In this document: piece after piece, positions 26,712-39,630 of the stretch | Layout: the number at the start of each line of letters is the position of its first letter | Numbering within the stretch: the stretch's first letter is position 1 | DNA from: Rutidosis leptorrhynchoides | Lineage: Eukaryota; Streptophyta; Magnoliopsida; Asterales; Asteraceae | Direction: 5' to 3' | NCBI RefSeq assembly: GCF_046630445.1 | Contig: NC_092333.1 | Span: forward strand, 105,261,501 to 105,325,500 | DNA length: 64,000 nt | Made by a program: the position numbers and the translations under genes | The notes under the pieces: generated by a model | The model's database searches: none | The model's input: the letters and a program-made list of their open reading frames with translations, nothing else | What the model was told of the DNA's origin: nothing

Positions 26712-28655
26712 TTTTAATACTTTTAATATTTTCTTAGTCCGTAGTTAGCAGTCCGATGTTAGTGGTCCACAATTAGTTGCTTAACTAAAATAAATAAAGA
26801 CTCCATCATATTCGTATTGATCAGAATTAATCTCGACCCATGGTACCATGTTGTCAAATGACGTGTTGTGTACATAAAGTACCGTGTTGTCAAATGACGT
26901 GTTGCGTACAATCATGAGGTCTTATGATTAATCTTATCGTGTTGTTTACGGGTGGTCCTGAAATATATAAAATCAAATCATAAGTAATTATATATAAAAT
27001 ATCATATTAATTAGAAAAGATTTGATTAATTTACTTTTTCTCCAAATATTTTCGTAGCTAAACTAGCTTCGGATACCTAATCTTGTTTTAGTCGTAGTTT
27101 CTTCATTACAACTCCGTTTTTGTTGGTTCAACTTGCCACTTCCTTGGATCGAGTCAAATTTTAAGAGTATAAACTGAAAATACCTTAGTTTGTATTCAAA
27201 ATCATAGGTTATAGGTCAAACTTTGGTGAAACTTATGAAAGTGATCATTTTCCATCATAAAAACAACATTTAATGATCATTTTTCTAAAAATACTTACAC
27301 TTTGAGTTAAACCATGAAATTTTTATGTGTTAACATATTCATAAGAAATATCATTTTTCCAGAACATGAACTTCCAATTCAAAGTTCAAGATGGTTTTTA
27401 ATTATCCAACCCAAAACAGCCCCCGGTTGCACTCCGACGACGTAGATTCAGTTTTTAATATGTTCTTTGTAAAACCAAGTTATATCTTGTTAGGTTAGCA
27501 TATCATTATGATTTATTACAGGTCTTGAAGTGTTTTAAAAGTCAAGTTAGAAGGATCTATTTAGTTTGCAAACAAGTTTGAAATCATTCAAACTATGTGC
27601 TTGTTGTTAAAATTTTATACCACAAAATAAGATAGTTATATAAATATGAATTGAATAAGATTATGAACAAGGTTACTACCTCAAGTTACTTGGACAAAGT
27701 TACTGCAAAAGATAAGAAATAATCTTAGAATCAAAGAGTGGTGGAGTTAGATCAAAAGGTTGGAAGTAAACTTCTTCAAATGGGTGGTTATTTTGATATG
27801 TTCTTGAAAGAGTTTTCTTATGGTGTTTAAGGCTTGTAATTGAAGCTAAATGATGAGGAAAATGCTTGGAGATGATCAAGTATGAAGTTAGGAGTATTTT
27901 GAGAGAGAAATGAGGGTGTAGGTATGAGAAAATGGAGTGAAGAAATGGTGTTCATTTATAAAAACGTTTTTAGTTTATAAAGAAAGAAAAGGATTTCTAA
28001 TTTTGTTTTCTTACTAATAATTCATACTACTTGACAAATACTAGTTACCTCATATCTAGGGCAGTAATAATGTTGATTAGGATGTTGATTTGATGTGTAT
28101 ATACCAATAGTAAATATGTATAGAAGCTGGGTATGATACGGGTACATATACCCTAGATATACGTATAGAAATATTGAGGAAACGGAACGAGAATTCAAAT
28201 ATAGCTATCTTTTGTGAATATACTTATATTGTTTTATGTATTTAAGTCCTTAAAAATTGATTAAATACATTATATATACGATACATGTATAAGCATTATA
28301 GATTATAAGTATATATATCAAAGAATGTTATGTATAGTTATCGTTTTGAAAACTTAAGTTAGTAGTTTCAAAATATACTTATAACTCATTGTCATTAGTA
28401 CACAATGAGATGTTAAACCATCCTTACATCATGTTAAATATATATAAATACATATATATACACAAACGTATAATTATCGTATGTTATATAGTTCGTGATA
28501 TCACCGGTCATATTGGACGGTCAAACGTTGTGTAAAACTCATTTCAAAAACACAAGTCTCAACAATTTGGATTTCTTATCATGTTGGTATGGTTTAATTT
28601 ATGTAAATATTAATCTCATAAGTATAATTTGGTCGGAAAATTCCGGGTCATTACA
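25905..28655 (-). repeat. LARD LTR 3 (outer, 5' LTR)
   Basis: 2751 bp, shorter mainly because of its (TA)n tract. A few private changes (near 27198, 27599, 28426, 28540) separate it from LTR 1 and LTR 2. The terminal ...CATTACA abuts the GATTT duplication. Confidence 0.93.
26643..26710. repeat. (TA)n microsatellite in LARD LTR 3
   Basis: About 68 bp of TA, the shortest of the three homologous tracts. Confidence 0.95.
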
Positions 28656-30275
28656 GATTTTATGTGTGCAATACGAAGGACTTATTCCTTTAATATCATG
28701 AATCTTCCATGCAATGGCTGGTTTATGAGCTTTCAACACAGAAATGAGTTGTGATTTCTCATTTTCAGTAAGAGAAGACGATATTATTACAGGTAATTCA
28801 GATTCACCATGTAAATAAGCGTATTCCAAATGGTTTGGAAGTGGCTTTAACTCTAATTTCGGTGGTTCTTCTATCGATGATTTATATCGATATCTGTCTT
28901 CTTCTTTTAGCATTTGAATTTCTTCTGTTGTTGGTTCATATCCATTAGCTATAAGTGTAGCTAACATTTCAACTTCATCAATTGGTTCATTACCTTCTCC
29001 TAAAGAACATTCTCCTGTTCCTTGTAATTCTGGAAATTCTTCTAATAATTCTGCATGTGCATCTATAGTTTGAATATAATAACATGTATCATCTGCAGAT
29101 TGCGGTTGTTGCATTGCTCTATCAACTGAAAAGGTAACACTCTCGTCCTCTATACTTAGGGTCAGTTTCTTACCGAACACGTCTATCATTGCTTTAGCCG
29201 TGTTTAAGAATGGTCTTCCTAATATGAGAGGAACTTGAGAATCTTCTTCCATGTCCAGAACAACAAAATCTACTGGAAATACTAAAGTACCAACTTTAAC
29301 TAGCATGTTTTCCATTATCCCTCAAGGATATTTTATTGATCGATCAGCTAGTTGTATGCTTATTCTGGTTGGTTTCAATTCTCCAAGGTCTAGTTTAGCG
29401 TATAGTGAATATGGCATTAGATTTATACTAGCACCTAAATCTGCCAATGCTTCTATTGAACTAAGACTACCCAGAAAATATGGAATTGTGAAACTTCCTG
29501 GATCAGATAGTTTTTCTGGTATCTTATTCAACAGCACTGCTGAACAATTAGCATTTATAGTAACAGCCGAGAGTTCTTTCATTTTCTTTCTATTTGAGAT
29601 TAGATCTTTCAAGAATTTAGCATATCTAGGCATTCCTGAAATCACATCAATGAAAGGAAGATTTACATTTATCTGTTTAAACATATCCAAGAATTTGGAT
29701 TGCTCGGCTTCAAGTTTCTCTTTCTTCATTTTACTCGGGTAAGGAAGTGGTGGTTGGTATGGTTTAACATAAGGTTTAGCCTTAACTGTGTTATCTTCAT
29801 TAACCTTTTCAACTACCGGTTCTTTTTCCTTATCTTGATCAGGTTGTGGTTCTTGTGGAGTAGGAATAGCTTCATCAGAAGTTACAGGTATTTCAGGTGG
29901 TTTAAGTGTTGTACCACTTCTTGTGGTAATAGCTTTAGCTGTTTCATTTCGGGAGTTAGCATTTCTATCACTAGGTAAATTTCCCGGTTTTCTTTCACCT
30001 ATTAGCCTTGCTAGGTTACTTACTTCTTGTTCCAGATTTTGAATAGAAGCTTGTTGATTTCTAAATGCTTGAGCATTTTGTTCATTGGTTTGTTTTTGAG
30101 ATGTGAAAAACTGCGTTTGAGTTTCAACTAGCTTCGTCATCATATCTTCTAAATTCGGCTTTTTATCATCGGTTTGTTGTGGTGGTTTGTTTTGAAAATT
30201 AGGTCTTTGCTGATTGTAAGTATTATTGGATACATGTTGATTGCTAGGACCTTGTTGGTTGTTGTATGGAATATT
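28656..30275 (-). pseudogene. ATH-A protease and pre-RT region
   Basis: The aspartic protease shows the ADLGASINLMP form common in Athila-type elements (about 29440), followed by a VPLILGRPFL flap-side motif in the next open part. Upstream is a Gln/Pro-rich linker after nucleocapsid. TGA at 29322-29324 breaks the frame where ATH-B has AGA. The pre-RT segment (LPVIISSSLTENEKSQL, KPAIAWKIHDIKGISP) leads into RT and is cut at 28661 by the LARD insertion. Confidence 0.88.
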
Positions 30276-31550
30276 TCAGTTATAACTCTGGTTTTGATTG
30301 TAAATCGGTCTTGGCGGTTGATAATTATTCTGATAATTATTTCCAGGCCTTTGGTTTATGTATGAAATATTCTCTCTTTGTTCCATTGTTAATTCAATAC
30401 TGAGACAATCTTTTGTCAAATGTGGTCCTCCACACTGCTCACAACTAATTCGTATTGAGTGAATATCTTTAGTCATCTTTTCCATTCGTCTCTCCACAGC
30501 ATCTATCTTTGCGGAAATGGAATCTAAGTCATGGCTAGAATCGGCTCTAGCTGCTTTAGATGATCTAACGATATCTTTTTCTTGGTGCCACTCATGTGAG
30601 TGGGAAGCAGTGTTATCAATAATTTTGTAAGCATCAGTTTCGGTTTTCTTCATAATAGAACCACCAGCTGCTATATCTATGTCTTTCCTTGTAGTGATGT
30701 CGCATCCTTAGTAGAATATTTGTACTATTTGACAGGTGTCTAAACCATGTTGCGGACATCCTCTTAACAACTTTCCAAATCTAGTCCACGCCTCATATAG
30801 AGTTTCATTTGGCTTCGGTGTAAACGTAACAATTTCTGCTTGAAGTCTTACGGCTTTAGATGCCGGAAAGAATTGTTTAAGAAATTTTTCAACTAAAACG
30901 TCCCATGTATCAATCGCCCCTTCAGGTAACGATTCCAACCAATCTTTGGCTTCTCCCTTTAAAGTCCAGGGAAATAACATGAGATATATTTGTTCATCCT
31001 CCACTTCTCGGATTTTAAATAGTGTGCAGATCCTATTAAAGGTACGTAGATGTTCATTTGGATCTTCCTTCGTCGCACCACTAAATTGGCATTGATTAGT
31101 CACCATGTGTAGAATTTGTCCTTTGATTTCATAATCTGGCGCATTAATGTCTGGATGAGTAATTGCGTGACCTTGGCCAGTGCGTTTAGCTCTCATTCGG
31201 TCTTCCATACTTAACGGTTCCAGATTCTCCATAATTGAATTTGTTGAATCGGAATCACTAGAGGATTCTGATTTAATGGTTCGTTCCTCAACAACCTCTG
31301 TTTGAATGATTGGTGGTTCCGGAGGAAAATTTAATGGTTCAGGATCTACGAATCGTTCCTGAATATTCTCCGGATTCTCAATTGTGAGGTCGGGTTCAAA
31401 AAATGGATTATCGGAAATTTGAATTAGAGTACTTAGTCGACTGGATGACGATTCTAAAGAAAAATCAACGGCAGTAATATTTGCTAAATGTCTTGATCTA
31501 GTTACAGGTGGTGAACGTACAAAAGGTGGTGAACGTCTTGCTCGGTGCAT
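30276..31550 (-). pseudogene. ATH-A gag (capsid and nucleocapsid)
   Basis: The structural polyprotein starts at ATG 31550. Its second half holds a retrotransposon-gag capsid domain (about residues 140-265, with DPNEHLRTFNRIC, WTLKGEAKDWLESLP and FLKQFFPASKA). After TAA 30708-30710 the frame continues through a coiled segment and a zinc knuckle CEQCGGPHLTKDC (30443-30405). It ends at TGA 30276-30278, which ATH-B shares at the same place. The N-terminus is acidic and Ser-rich. All parts are in one frame with protease, so gag and pol form a single reading frame apart from stops. Confidence 0.88.
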
Positions 31551-32474
31551 TCACTGAATATCCTATTAGTTTTTAAAAGGAAAGAAAAATTATAATAAGT
31601 TATCCAATCAATAGACTTTTCTGATTTTGCCCACGTTTTGAATAGCCAAAAGATGCAGCAGAGGGGCAGGATTCGTTTGGTCTCAATATAATTGAGGACT
31701 GTTTGGCTCCAATAACCCGGTCCACGTACAAATCCAACTATTACTACGAACCAGAAAATTTTGATGTCTATTAATTTAACCACTTAAAATAAATTTTTGT
31801 AATTTTAAGAAATTTAGATAAGAAGTAGATTAAAAATCTATGTCCTAAAAACTAGAATGGCGAGAAATAAGAAAGAAAAAGAGTTCGTCGGAAAAAGATC
31901 GAAAAAGAAAAATAAGAAAGAAAAATAAAAGGTGACGGAAAAATAAAAGAAACTTATAAAACTTAAAAAACACATGACTAACCTAACCTTATTACTACAA
32001 CTAACTTAAAATTATAATCGCAAATTGAAATTACTAATTGGAATGATAATTGATACATAGGTAAAAGGCGTCTAAAAATATTAAAGCTTACAAGTAAAAC
32101 TATATCCCAAATGGCAATATCTTATAAAGGTACTAAAACTTAAAAAGGCGTCGCAAAATTCTAAAGCACCTAAATCTTAGTCTAAAGAAAAAGCACTTAA
32201 GGGATTTTACGGCAAAGCCTAAAAATCTATAAGTAAAAATAACTATGGCAAAAACTATGAGTTAAAAATAAATACGAGCGAAAAATACAAAAATTACGCT
32301 AAAACTATTAAAAAGGGACAAAATATAAAAATATACAAAAAGTTGTAAAAAGTACAATTTTTATAAAAATATTATTTTTATATTATTTATTTATTAAAAC
32401 TATTAATTTTATAAACTAATTAACTTAATAATACAAATTAAATAAATAAAACTAAATTAATTATTTAAAATACT

Positions 32475-32490
32475 AACCCTAATTAGGGTT
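32475..32490. promoter_or_regulatory. Telo-box palindrome in ATH-A leader
   Basis: AACCCTAATTAGGGTT is a perfect palindrome made of two opposed plant telo-box cores. It is repeated at 56843-56858 and, with one mismatch, at 52301-52316. In each case it lies about 75-85 bp from the box pair. Confidence 0.6.
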
Positions 32491-32568
32491 TTAATTAAAT
32501 AATAATAATAATAATAATTACACTGTAATTAATGCAGTTGACAGACTAATCAGACGTGTCAGGTGAGC

Positions 32569-32616
32569 TCATGCGATCGCATGAGTTCTATGTTACCCGG
32601 CCATGCGATCGCATGG
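32569..32616. promoter_or_regulatory. Paired palindromes, 32-bp spacing (ATH-A leader)
   Basis: Boxes at 32569-32584 (part of an 18-bp palindrome CTCATGCGATCGCATGAG) and 32601-32616 (CCATGCGATCGCATGG). Centres are 32 bp apart. The outer bases differ from the LTR pair, but the 14-bp core and the spacing are the same. Confidence 0.85.
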
Positions 32617-32963
32617 GCTAGGGTTTCGGGCCAGTTACTGGGCTGCTACAGTACTGGACTCGAGTGTTTTTTTTTTATTTGTGTTTTATTTTTCTGTTTT
32701 ATATATTTATATAATATATTTATATAAATTAAATAAAACTTATATTTTTATAAAATAAAGATAAAGAAACTTTTATAGAACTTAAATATTTAACAAACTC
32801 CTAAAAATATTTATATTTTTATTTTTCTTTTTATATTTTAGAATATTTAAAACGTATTTTTACAAAAGCGTATTTTTTTATTTTAAAAGTAAACTTAAAA
32901 ATAAAAATCTTTTTTTTTATATATATAGCATTGCGCTTCCGGCTTTTAAGCAAGAAATTGAGT

Positions 32964-32981
32964 TCCCCGGCAGCGGCGCTA
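32964..32981 (-). promoter_or_regulatory. ATH-A primer binding site
   Basis: On the minus strand TAGCGCCGCTGCCGGGGA lies eight bases after the 5' LTR. It resembles the tRNA-Asp-type site of Athila elements. The first bases are TA where ATH-B and ATH-C have TG. Confidence 0.75.
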
Positions 32982-34428
32982 AAAATACTTGATGTTTGAG
33001 CAGAGTGGTATAAAATACTATTAATTTTAGCAGGAAAATACTATTAAATACGATACAATTTTACACAAGATATTTATTTATTTAGAGAATGGATATACTT
33101 AAACCTTGCTACAACACTTATAGGCAGTGTACCTAATCGTACAGTAGTGTAGTTTTTAGTAAATCCGGTTCGTTCCACAGGGAAAATCTTTAAACAAAGC
33201 TTAACGCTATATTAGTTTACTTTTATAAAAATACAAATATATATATATAAGTAATATTATTATTATAAAGGGGGGTTTTTACCGTTTAATGACCGGTTTG
33301 TCGATTTTAAAACTTTAGTCGCAGCTAAAACCAAATGTAAAATATTAAAAATAAATACAAGACTTAAATTAAAGCATAAAGTAAATAACGATAATGAAAT
33401 TGCGAATAATAAAAGTGCGATAAAATAAAATTGCGATAATTAAAAAGTACGATAATTAAAAGTGCAATTAAATACAATAACAATAAAAATGCGATAATTA
33501 GAAGTGCAATTAAATATAAAATAAAGGAAATTAAATATGAAATAAAAGAATTATGCTTATTTAAACTTCCGTAATCATGATGTTTGACGTGTTGATTTTT
33601 AGTTTATTCCCATGGGTTAATTGTCCTTTGTCCTGGATTATTTAATATGTCCGTCTGGTTTTTGTCCATAACAGTCCATCAGTCATAAATATAAAGTGCG
33701 AGTATCCTCGTCAAATTATCCTTATACCCGAAGTTAAATATTCCAACTAATTGGGGACTTAAACTGTAACAAGATTTTAATACTTTGTTTAATAATAACA
33801 CCAGGATGTCGACTGAGTGTAACCCAAGGTTTTAATATTTTGTTATCAATTATACCAAGTGTCCTTGTACATAATTTTACCCCTGTTTTAATTATTCTAG
33901 TGGCTATTAATCCATTCCCGTGTCCGGTTAAATGAACGATTATTCGTACATATAAATACCCCGCCCATCGTGTCCGATCGAGTGTATATGGTAATTTATA
34001 GGGACGCCCAATTGTAAATCTTTATATTAACATTAACAAACTATCATTTAGTTAAACAAATATAAAGCCCATTAATAGCCCATAGTCTAATTTCCACAAG
34101 TGTCGTTCTTTTGTCCAAACCCCAATTATGGTACAAAGCCCAATTACCCAATTTTAGTAATTAGCCCAACATCATGATTACTTCGGATTAAATAAGCATA
34201 ATAATAACTTAGCTACGAGACATTAAATTAAAAAGGTTGAACATAACTTACAATGATTAAAAATAGCGTAGCGTTACACGGACAGAATTTCGACTTACAC
34301 CCTTACAACATTTGCTAACATACCCTTATTATTAGGATTAAAATTAAAATTAAAATATAAATATAAATATTTACGTATAGATATAGAGAGGATGGATATA
34401 TATGTTTTTGCGTTCACCAAATTGCAAA

Positions 34429-34434
34429 TTTATA
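34429..34434 (-). promoter_or_regulatory. TATA box of ATH-A 5' LTR
   Basis: Minus CTCCTATAAATTTGC, 24 bp downstream of the box pair in element direction. As this is the 5' LTR, it should be the promoter that drives the genomic RNA. Confidence 0.7.
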
Positions 34435-34458
34435 GGAGATGTGGCCTGACTTTTCATG

Positions 34459-34510
34459 CCATGCGATCGCATGGACTTTCTTCTTCCTGGCCATGCGATC
34501 GCATGGCCAG
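34459..34510. promoter_or_regulatory. Paired palindromes, 32-bp spacing (ATH-A 5' LTR)
   Basis: Boxes at 34459-34474 and 34491-34506, identical to the 3' LTR pair; the second is again the centre of a 24-bp palindrome (34487-34510). Confidence 0.85.
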
Positions 34511-37500
34511 CTGGGAGAGCTCACATGTTGCTTGTTTCCTTGTGCCGACGTTTTATAAATATAACATAATATATATATATTAATTTTAAGAATTAATTAT
34601 ATATTATATTATATTCATATGCATAGTTGACTTGTAATTTTTAGTCCGTTGCGTCGAGCGTTGAGAGTTGACTCTGGTCCCGGTTCCAGATTTTCGAACG
34701 TCCTTGCGTACAATTTAATATCTTGTACTTTGCGTTTTGAATCTTGTACTCTTGTAATTTTGAGACGTTTCTTATCAATAATTGGAACCTCTTTGATTGT
34801 CTTTTTTACTTTTGAGCTTTTTGGTCGTTTGCGTCTTCAATTCGTCGAATCTGTCTTTTGTCTTCACCTTTTATTATTTAAACGAATATCACTTTTAAAT
34901 AGAACAATTGCAACTAAAAGCTTGTCTTTCTTGAGGAATAATGCTATGAAATATATGTTCGTTTTTAGCATTATCAATATCCTGGAGCCTTACCCTCTCA
35001 GCGAGTTCAGCATCAGCAGCCTCCCTTCTTTGAATTTCAGCTTGTAGACCCAACAAATAATCGTCGACAGTGATTTTCAGGGATTTTGCTGTTTCAATCA
35101 TCTTTCTACCCTCTTCAGTTCTCAGGGCAGCACAATACTCCCTTAGATCCATACCCAGTTGGTGAGCCTCTTGAAATTGAGCTTTCTCCTCATCAGTAGA
35201 GAGCCTTTGACCACTATTGTTTAAGTATACACCAATTTCAATGCCATAAGTCAAGGCAGTGATGTAGAGTGGCTGATCAAGGGGATGATGCAGCAATCTA
35301 ACTTGGCGTATCCTTTCATTGATAGCAGCTTGTCTTTGCTCAAGCAATTCCTGTACAGTGATATCCAGCCGGTAAGCATCTCTTTCATCTGGATTCATTT
35401 TAAATAAGTCTGGCTCACCACGGGTAACCGAATCATCTTCCCAAGTTCTTTGTTTACCATGACGTTTTGGGGAAAATGGAGGATACATGATTGATTCACC
35501 TATGCCAGATGAACTCACTGGAAACTGATTGACATGATTATCCTTTGTTCTGTTAAAATAAGTGAGGGTCTGGGGAGAGATAGGTGATTGAACAAATAAA
35601 TGATCTCCACTACCCCAGACTGTAAAGTCAGCAGGATTAATCGTATCATCATCTTGATTAGCACCCAGCTCAACCACCTTGGCTGGGTCTTCAATACTTG
35701 TAACACCCAGCAGCACACTTCTGGCTGGGTCTTCATTCACATCACTCATTGCTGTGTCTTCAGTACCAGCTGACTGATTAGTATCAGCTGGTACAACCAC
35801 CTCAGTATCTTCATCAGCTGCCTCAAATAAGGGTCCTTTCCTTAGGGGCTGATTGTCCCTAGGAGCAGATTTCACCCTTTGTTTATCTATGGGCATGGGT
35901 TCAGCTGATGGTTCTTGTGTTGATACTGGCTCAAGTGGAGGCAGGTAGGGAACGATAGCAAGATGTTCCCCCTGAATATCATCATCATCAAGATTGATTG
36001 TTTCTGCTAGCTTATGTTGTGTAGCTGGCTGTGCAGAAGATGTTTGGCGAGAAGATGAGCTGGTTTCTAACATAACATCTAACCACTTCATAAAAATGTC
36101 AGCTCTAACTCCTCCCCCTGACTCAGTAGATGCAAGATAATCTTTCATTTCTTCTGAAGTCATCCGTTTAATCCTATATGCTCGCTCAGCATACAGCTTT
36201 GCCCTCTTTTTGTCGTATTTGATCATGAATTTGGCATTTCTTTTTCGTGCATCTTTTTTGAATTTATCAATGCCAATCAGGTCATCATCAATGTCCCTCT
36301 TTTTCGGGGTCAGCCATCTCCTATGCTCAATTCTATGGCGTTTAAGAGCAACATAGGCATCCCATTTAACATTGAAGGCATCATTTAATTCTTGCTGTCT
36401 CTTCTGATGTCTCTCCAATTTTCTTTTCATTCTTCTTTCAATAGTTTGAGAGACAACAAAAGCTTCAGCAACAGCCAAAACAGAAACATCACTGGGCTTA
36501 CTGCCAGAACCAATATCATCCACTGATGTGGCAGACACACTGGGTTGTGATTCACCAGCTGCTTGTACACCAGCTTCAGTATGAGCGTTGCTGGGCTTAG
36601 TGTCAGAGTCTTGACCAGTAGAACCATCACCATCACCATCACCATCTCTCCTTGGTTGTTTTGGAGCCTTTTCATGCTCATGCTCCCCCTCTAATTGTTT
36701 TCTCTTTTTGAGTTTCTTTTTAGATTTCTTCTCCCCCTTTTTATCATCAGTAGGGGCAGAAAGGTGAACAGGGGAGACCTGTGCATCAAGGTCACTATCT
36801 GAATCTAGAACAGAGAATACAAAATTGTTCCAGTCAGCAACTTTAGGAGTGAGATGGGCACCAGGATCCACGCCAAATTTTCAAAGAAGGAGGTTGAAAG
36901 ACCTAACTTCATTCCTTGCAACACCCATAGCCATCTGTTCAACAATGGCCCTAACATCACCCTGTAGGGTAGTCAGTCGATGCATATTTTCAACCATTTG
37001 AACATAGGCAGAAGCAGGAATCATGTTAGCCATTTGCTGTTCCTGTGAATCTAATCTCTCATGTAGCACTGTATTTTCTTCATTAAGAAAAAGAATTCTG
37101 CGATTTGCAGCATCTAAATCAGCTTGAAGACGGGCAATATCCTCAGTATACTCATTGTGAGAGATGATTCGTTTCTTTAAGTCCTCCTCCTCTTCATGTT
37201 GTTTGACAATGGCAGCCACCGCAAGATCTGCAAAGCCACATACTTATTTGAGCTGGGCTTCAATATTGGAAGTGGTAGCTTGCCCAGCGTTACGTATGGC
37301 TTCAGTCACACTATCAGCAATAGCAGTGCGAATGGTGGATTGTAGATCAGGTGTAACCTCGGCTAGTGTCTTATAGACAGCCAGGGTGGAGATGTCAGCC
37401 ACCTCATCAGCATTAAATTTAACATAGCTATTTGAGGGGTGGTCAGAAGCAGCTAACACAGGATTACCTTCGTGGGGTGGTGGAGGTAGAAGGTCCGAAT

Positions 37501-38387
37501 CTGACTCGTCACCATGATCACCATCATTTTTACCTTCACCCGAAGGTTTAGAACCACTGATATCCTTGTCAGCATCAAGATCAGCATCATCAGTGAGATC
37601 CACTGGTTTATATTTGGTACCAGTCACATTATCATGAGTGACTGGTTCATCCTTACCAGTACCTTTATCAGCATCACCATCAGAAGAAGAAGATGATGAG
37701 GAAGAAGCTGAGGAATCAGAAGGTACTAGTGAATCAGGAATATTCTGCATAACATATTTACCAGTAGAGGGATCTCTGATGAACTTGAGAGGCCTCCATG
37801 TACCAGGCCATGGAGAAGCAGCTGGAGCCATGCCAAAAAAATGATAATATGGCTGCTCGTTGATCTGTTCTAAAGTAGCCAGCCTCTCATAAACTTCTTC
37901 TTGAGCTGGTTGATTAAGCTGAGACAATAGTTCAGTCAGCTCCTCGCGAGGCAATTTGCTGGCTGAGACTATGGCAGTTTGAGGATCAATAGTTAGCTGA
38001 TCCACCAGCAGAGCAACTCTGGGAGTAATAGATGCTCCCCGATAGATGAAGTTAGGGACAACTTCATCAGGATCTGGCACCTGGCACACAAAAGGTTTCT
38101 TCTCAGCAGAAACAGTAGCCTGAGAAGAGTCAGTAGTGGCAGAAACAGAGGTACCAGCATCCATAACGGGTTCCATAGAACCAATAGCAGCGGTAGGTAA
38201 CTGTGCAGTAGGTGAAGAAGCAGCATCTGCAACATCTTTAAAGAAAGTATCCGGTGTGGAATCAGAAACATCCGGAATAACACTAGTAGCATCAGTATCC
38301 ACCGTTGGCTCTTTGGGGATATAGCCAACATAGCCAGCATTAACAAAATCAAGACCCTACAGAACAGTATTACCCTGTGAACCAGAA

Positions 38388-38513
38388 TCTGATGGAAAAG
38401 TAGCACTTTTACCAGCATTCATGATAACATCAGATGGAAAAGTAGCACTTGTACCAGCTTCCATGATAACATCAGATGGAAAAGTAGCACAAGTACTAGC
38501 ATCCACAATAACA
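38388..38513. repeat. 42-bp tandem repeat in SIRE ORF3
   Basis: Three units with period 42 bp (GATGGAAAAGTAGCAC starting at 38391, 38433 and 38475) encode an ATFPSDVIM-x-AG-x-S repeat of 14 residues. The period keeps the frame. Confidence 0.85.
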
Positions 38514-39557
38514 TTTTGTGCATCGGTAGTAGCAGCAGATGCAATGTCACCCTTTGGTTCATGGACAGGTTCATCAAGAAGAACATCCTTGACAATATTG
38601 TCAATTACCTTTTTAAGAACAGGAGGATCCACTATGATTTCATCTTCCACTTCAGGTGTAGCAGTGGAAGCAGCAATACTGGGAGCAGTATCACCAGCAG
38701 CTGTAGAAGTAACAGTACTAGCATCAGCACCACCAGTAGGAGAAACAGTAGCACCAATACCAGTAGCAGAGGCAGCAATCTGCTCAGTAGAAATAATATC
38801 ATCTTTAACTTGCTCCCCATCTGCCTGTTCATCTACCCTGCTAAGAACTGAAACAATAGAACATTTTATGTTAACAACTGTAGAACCAAATAAATTTGAC
38901 TCAATAATTGCATCTGGTGTTGGTCTCTGGGGACAGACTGGTGATTTGGTCAGCCCTTCGAATGAGACAGAATAAGGTGTCTGTAAGTACAGCTGTGACT
39001 CTTCTGACTCATTGGCGACACATGTTGACCCAGATAGTGTAAGAGTTCTGGCTGGTAATAATGTAGGAGTGAGACTCTTATCATGATTCGAGTAACATAA
39101 TGGCTGTGCAGTATCCTGAGCTGGTTCAACACGATGAGGACCCAGCTCAAGGTTGCTTTGTGGGTCAGGTATGTGCTCTGCTGGTTGTACTGTCAGCAGA
39201 GGATATAGCATTAAGTTCAATTTTGAAAAATGTGGAAGTGTCTGGCTAGAAGAGTATGGGTTACTACTCTTCTTAACACTAGTTTTAAAACCAGTCAGCT
39301 TGGGAGCCAGGGTTATACCTTTAACTCCTCTTTCATTTTTCAAGTCAGCAGATAAAAGATTTTTAATTATGTTAGAATTTTCTGCTGTTTGGGCTAGAAA
39401 CGCACCAGGTTCCATAGCCACATCCTTTGCAGGAGCAGCAGTTGAGACTGGTGCAATCTCCCATGTGGTGAGCCTGGAGCCAGCTTTTGCTCGTTTGGAT
39501 TTGCCTGTTACCAAGAAATAGTTAAGCAATGGATTCCAATACTAGAAGTGGATAGTC

Positions 39558-39630
39558 AGTATATAAGACTAGGGCTGTTCTTTATGATCAGAGAGCACTA
39601 GATTCTAATACAACTAGTGCTTTACCAGTA
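39558..39630. repeat. 73-bp patch shared with ATH-A 3' region
   Basis: 70 of 73 bases match 5253-5325. Here it encodes GKALVVLESSAL followed by stops, and the reading frame of ORF3 changes inside or at the edge of it. It may therefore be foreign to the ORF, or the source of the ATH-A copy. Confidence 0.8.

Larger units (their letters stand above)
31551..32963 (-). other. ATH-A 5' leader (non-coding)
   Basis: About 1.4 kb separate the PBS from the gag ATG. The sequence is very AT-rich and has no coding signal. It holds a palindrome pair (32569-32616) and a telo-box palindrome (32475-32490). The part around 32090-32230 is strongly conserved in ATH-C (51900-52050) and ATH-B (57110-57260), including GCGACGCC and TTTGCCGTAAAATCCCTTAAG on the element strand. 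Confidence 0.8.
32990..34976 (-). repeat. ATH-A 5' LTR
   Basis: 1987 bp, TGAT...ATCA. It contains the candidate donor GTAAGT (34246-34251), the TATA box and the palindrome pair. Roughly 18 substitutions separate it from the 3' LTR by eye. The ATATC duplication follows at 34977-34981. Confidence 0.93.

Noticed and set aside
29251..29742. 163-codon plus-strand frame, and the similar antisense frame at 59494-60036
   Set aside because: Both are antisense shadows of the conserved protease region of ATH-A and ATH-B.
37993..38418. Leu-rich frames that look like membrane proteins (also 38632-38832 and 49723-50130)
   Set aside because: They are alternative-frame readings of the acidic Asp/Ser/Ala-rich SIRE frames; the hydrophobicity is a frame artefact.
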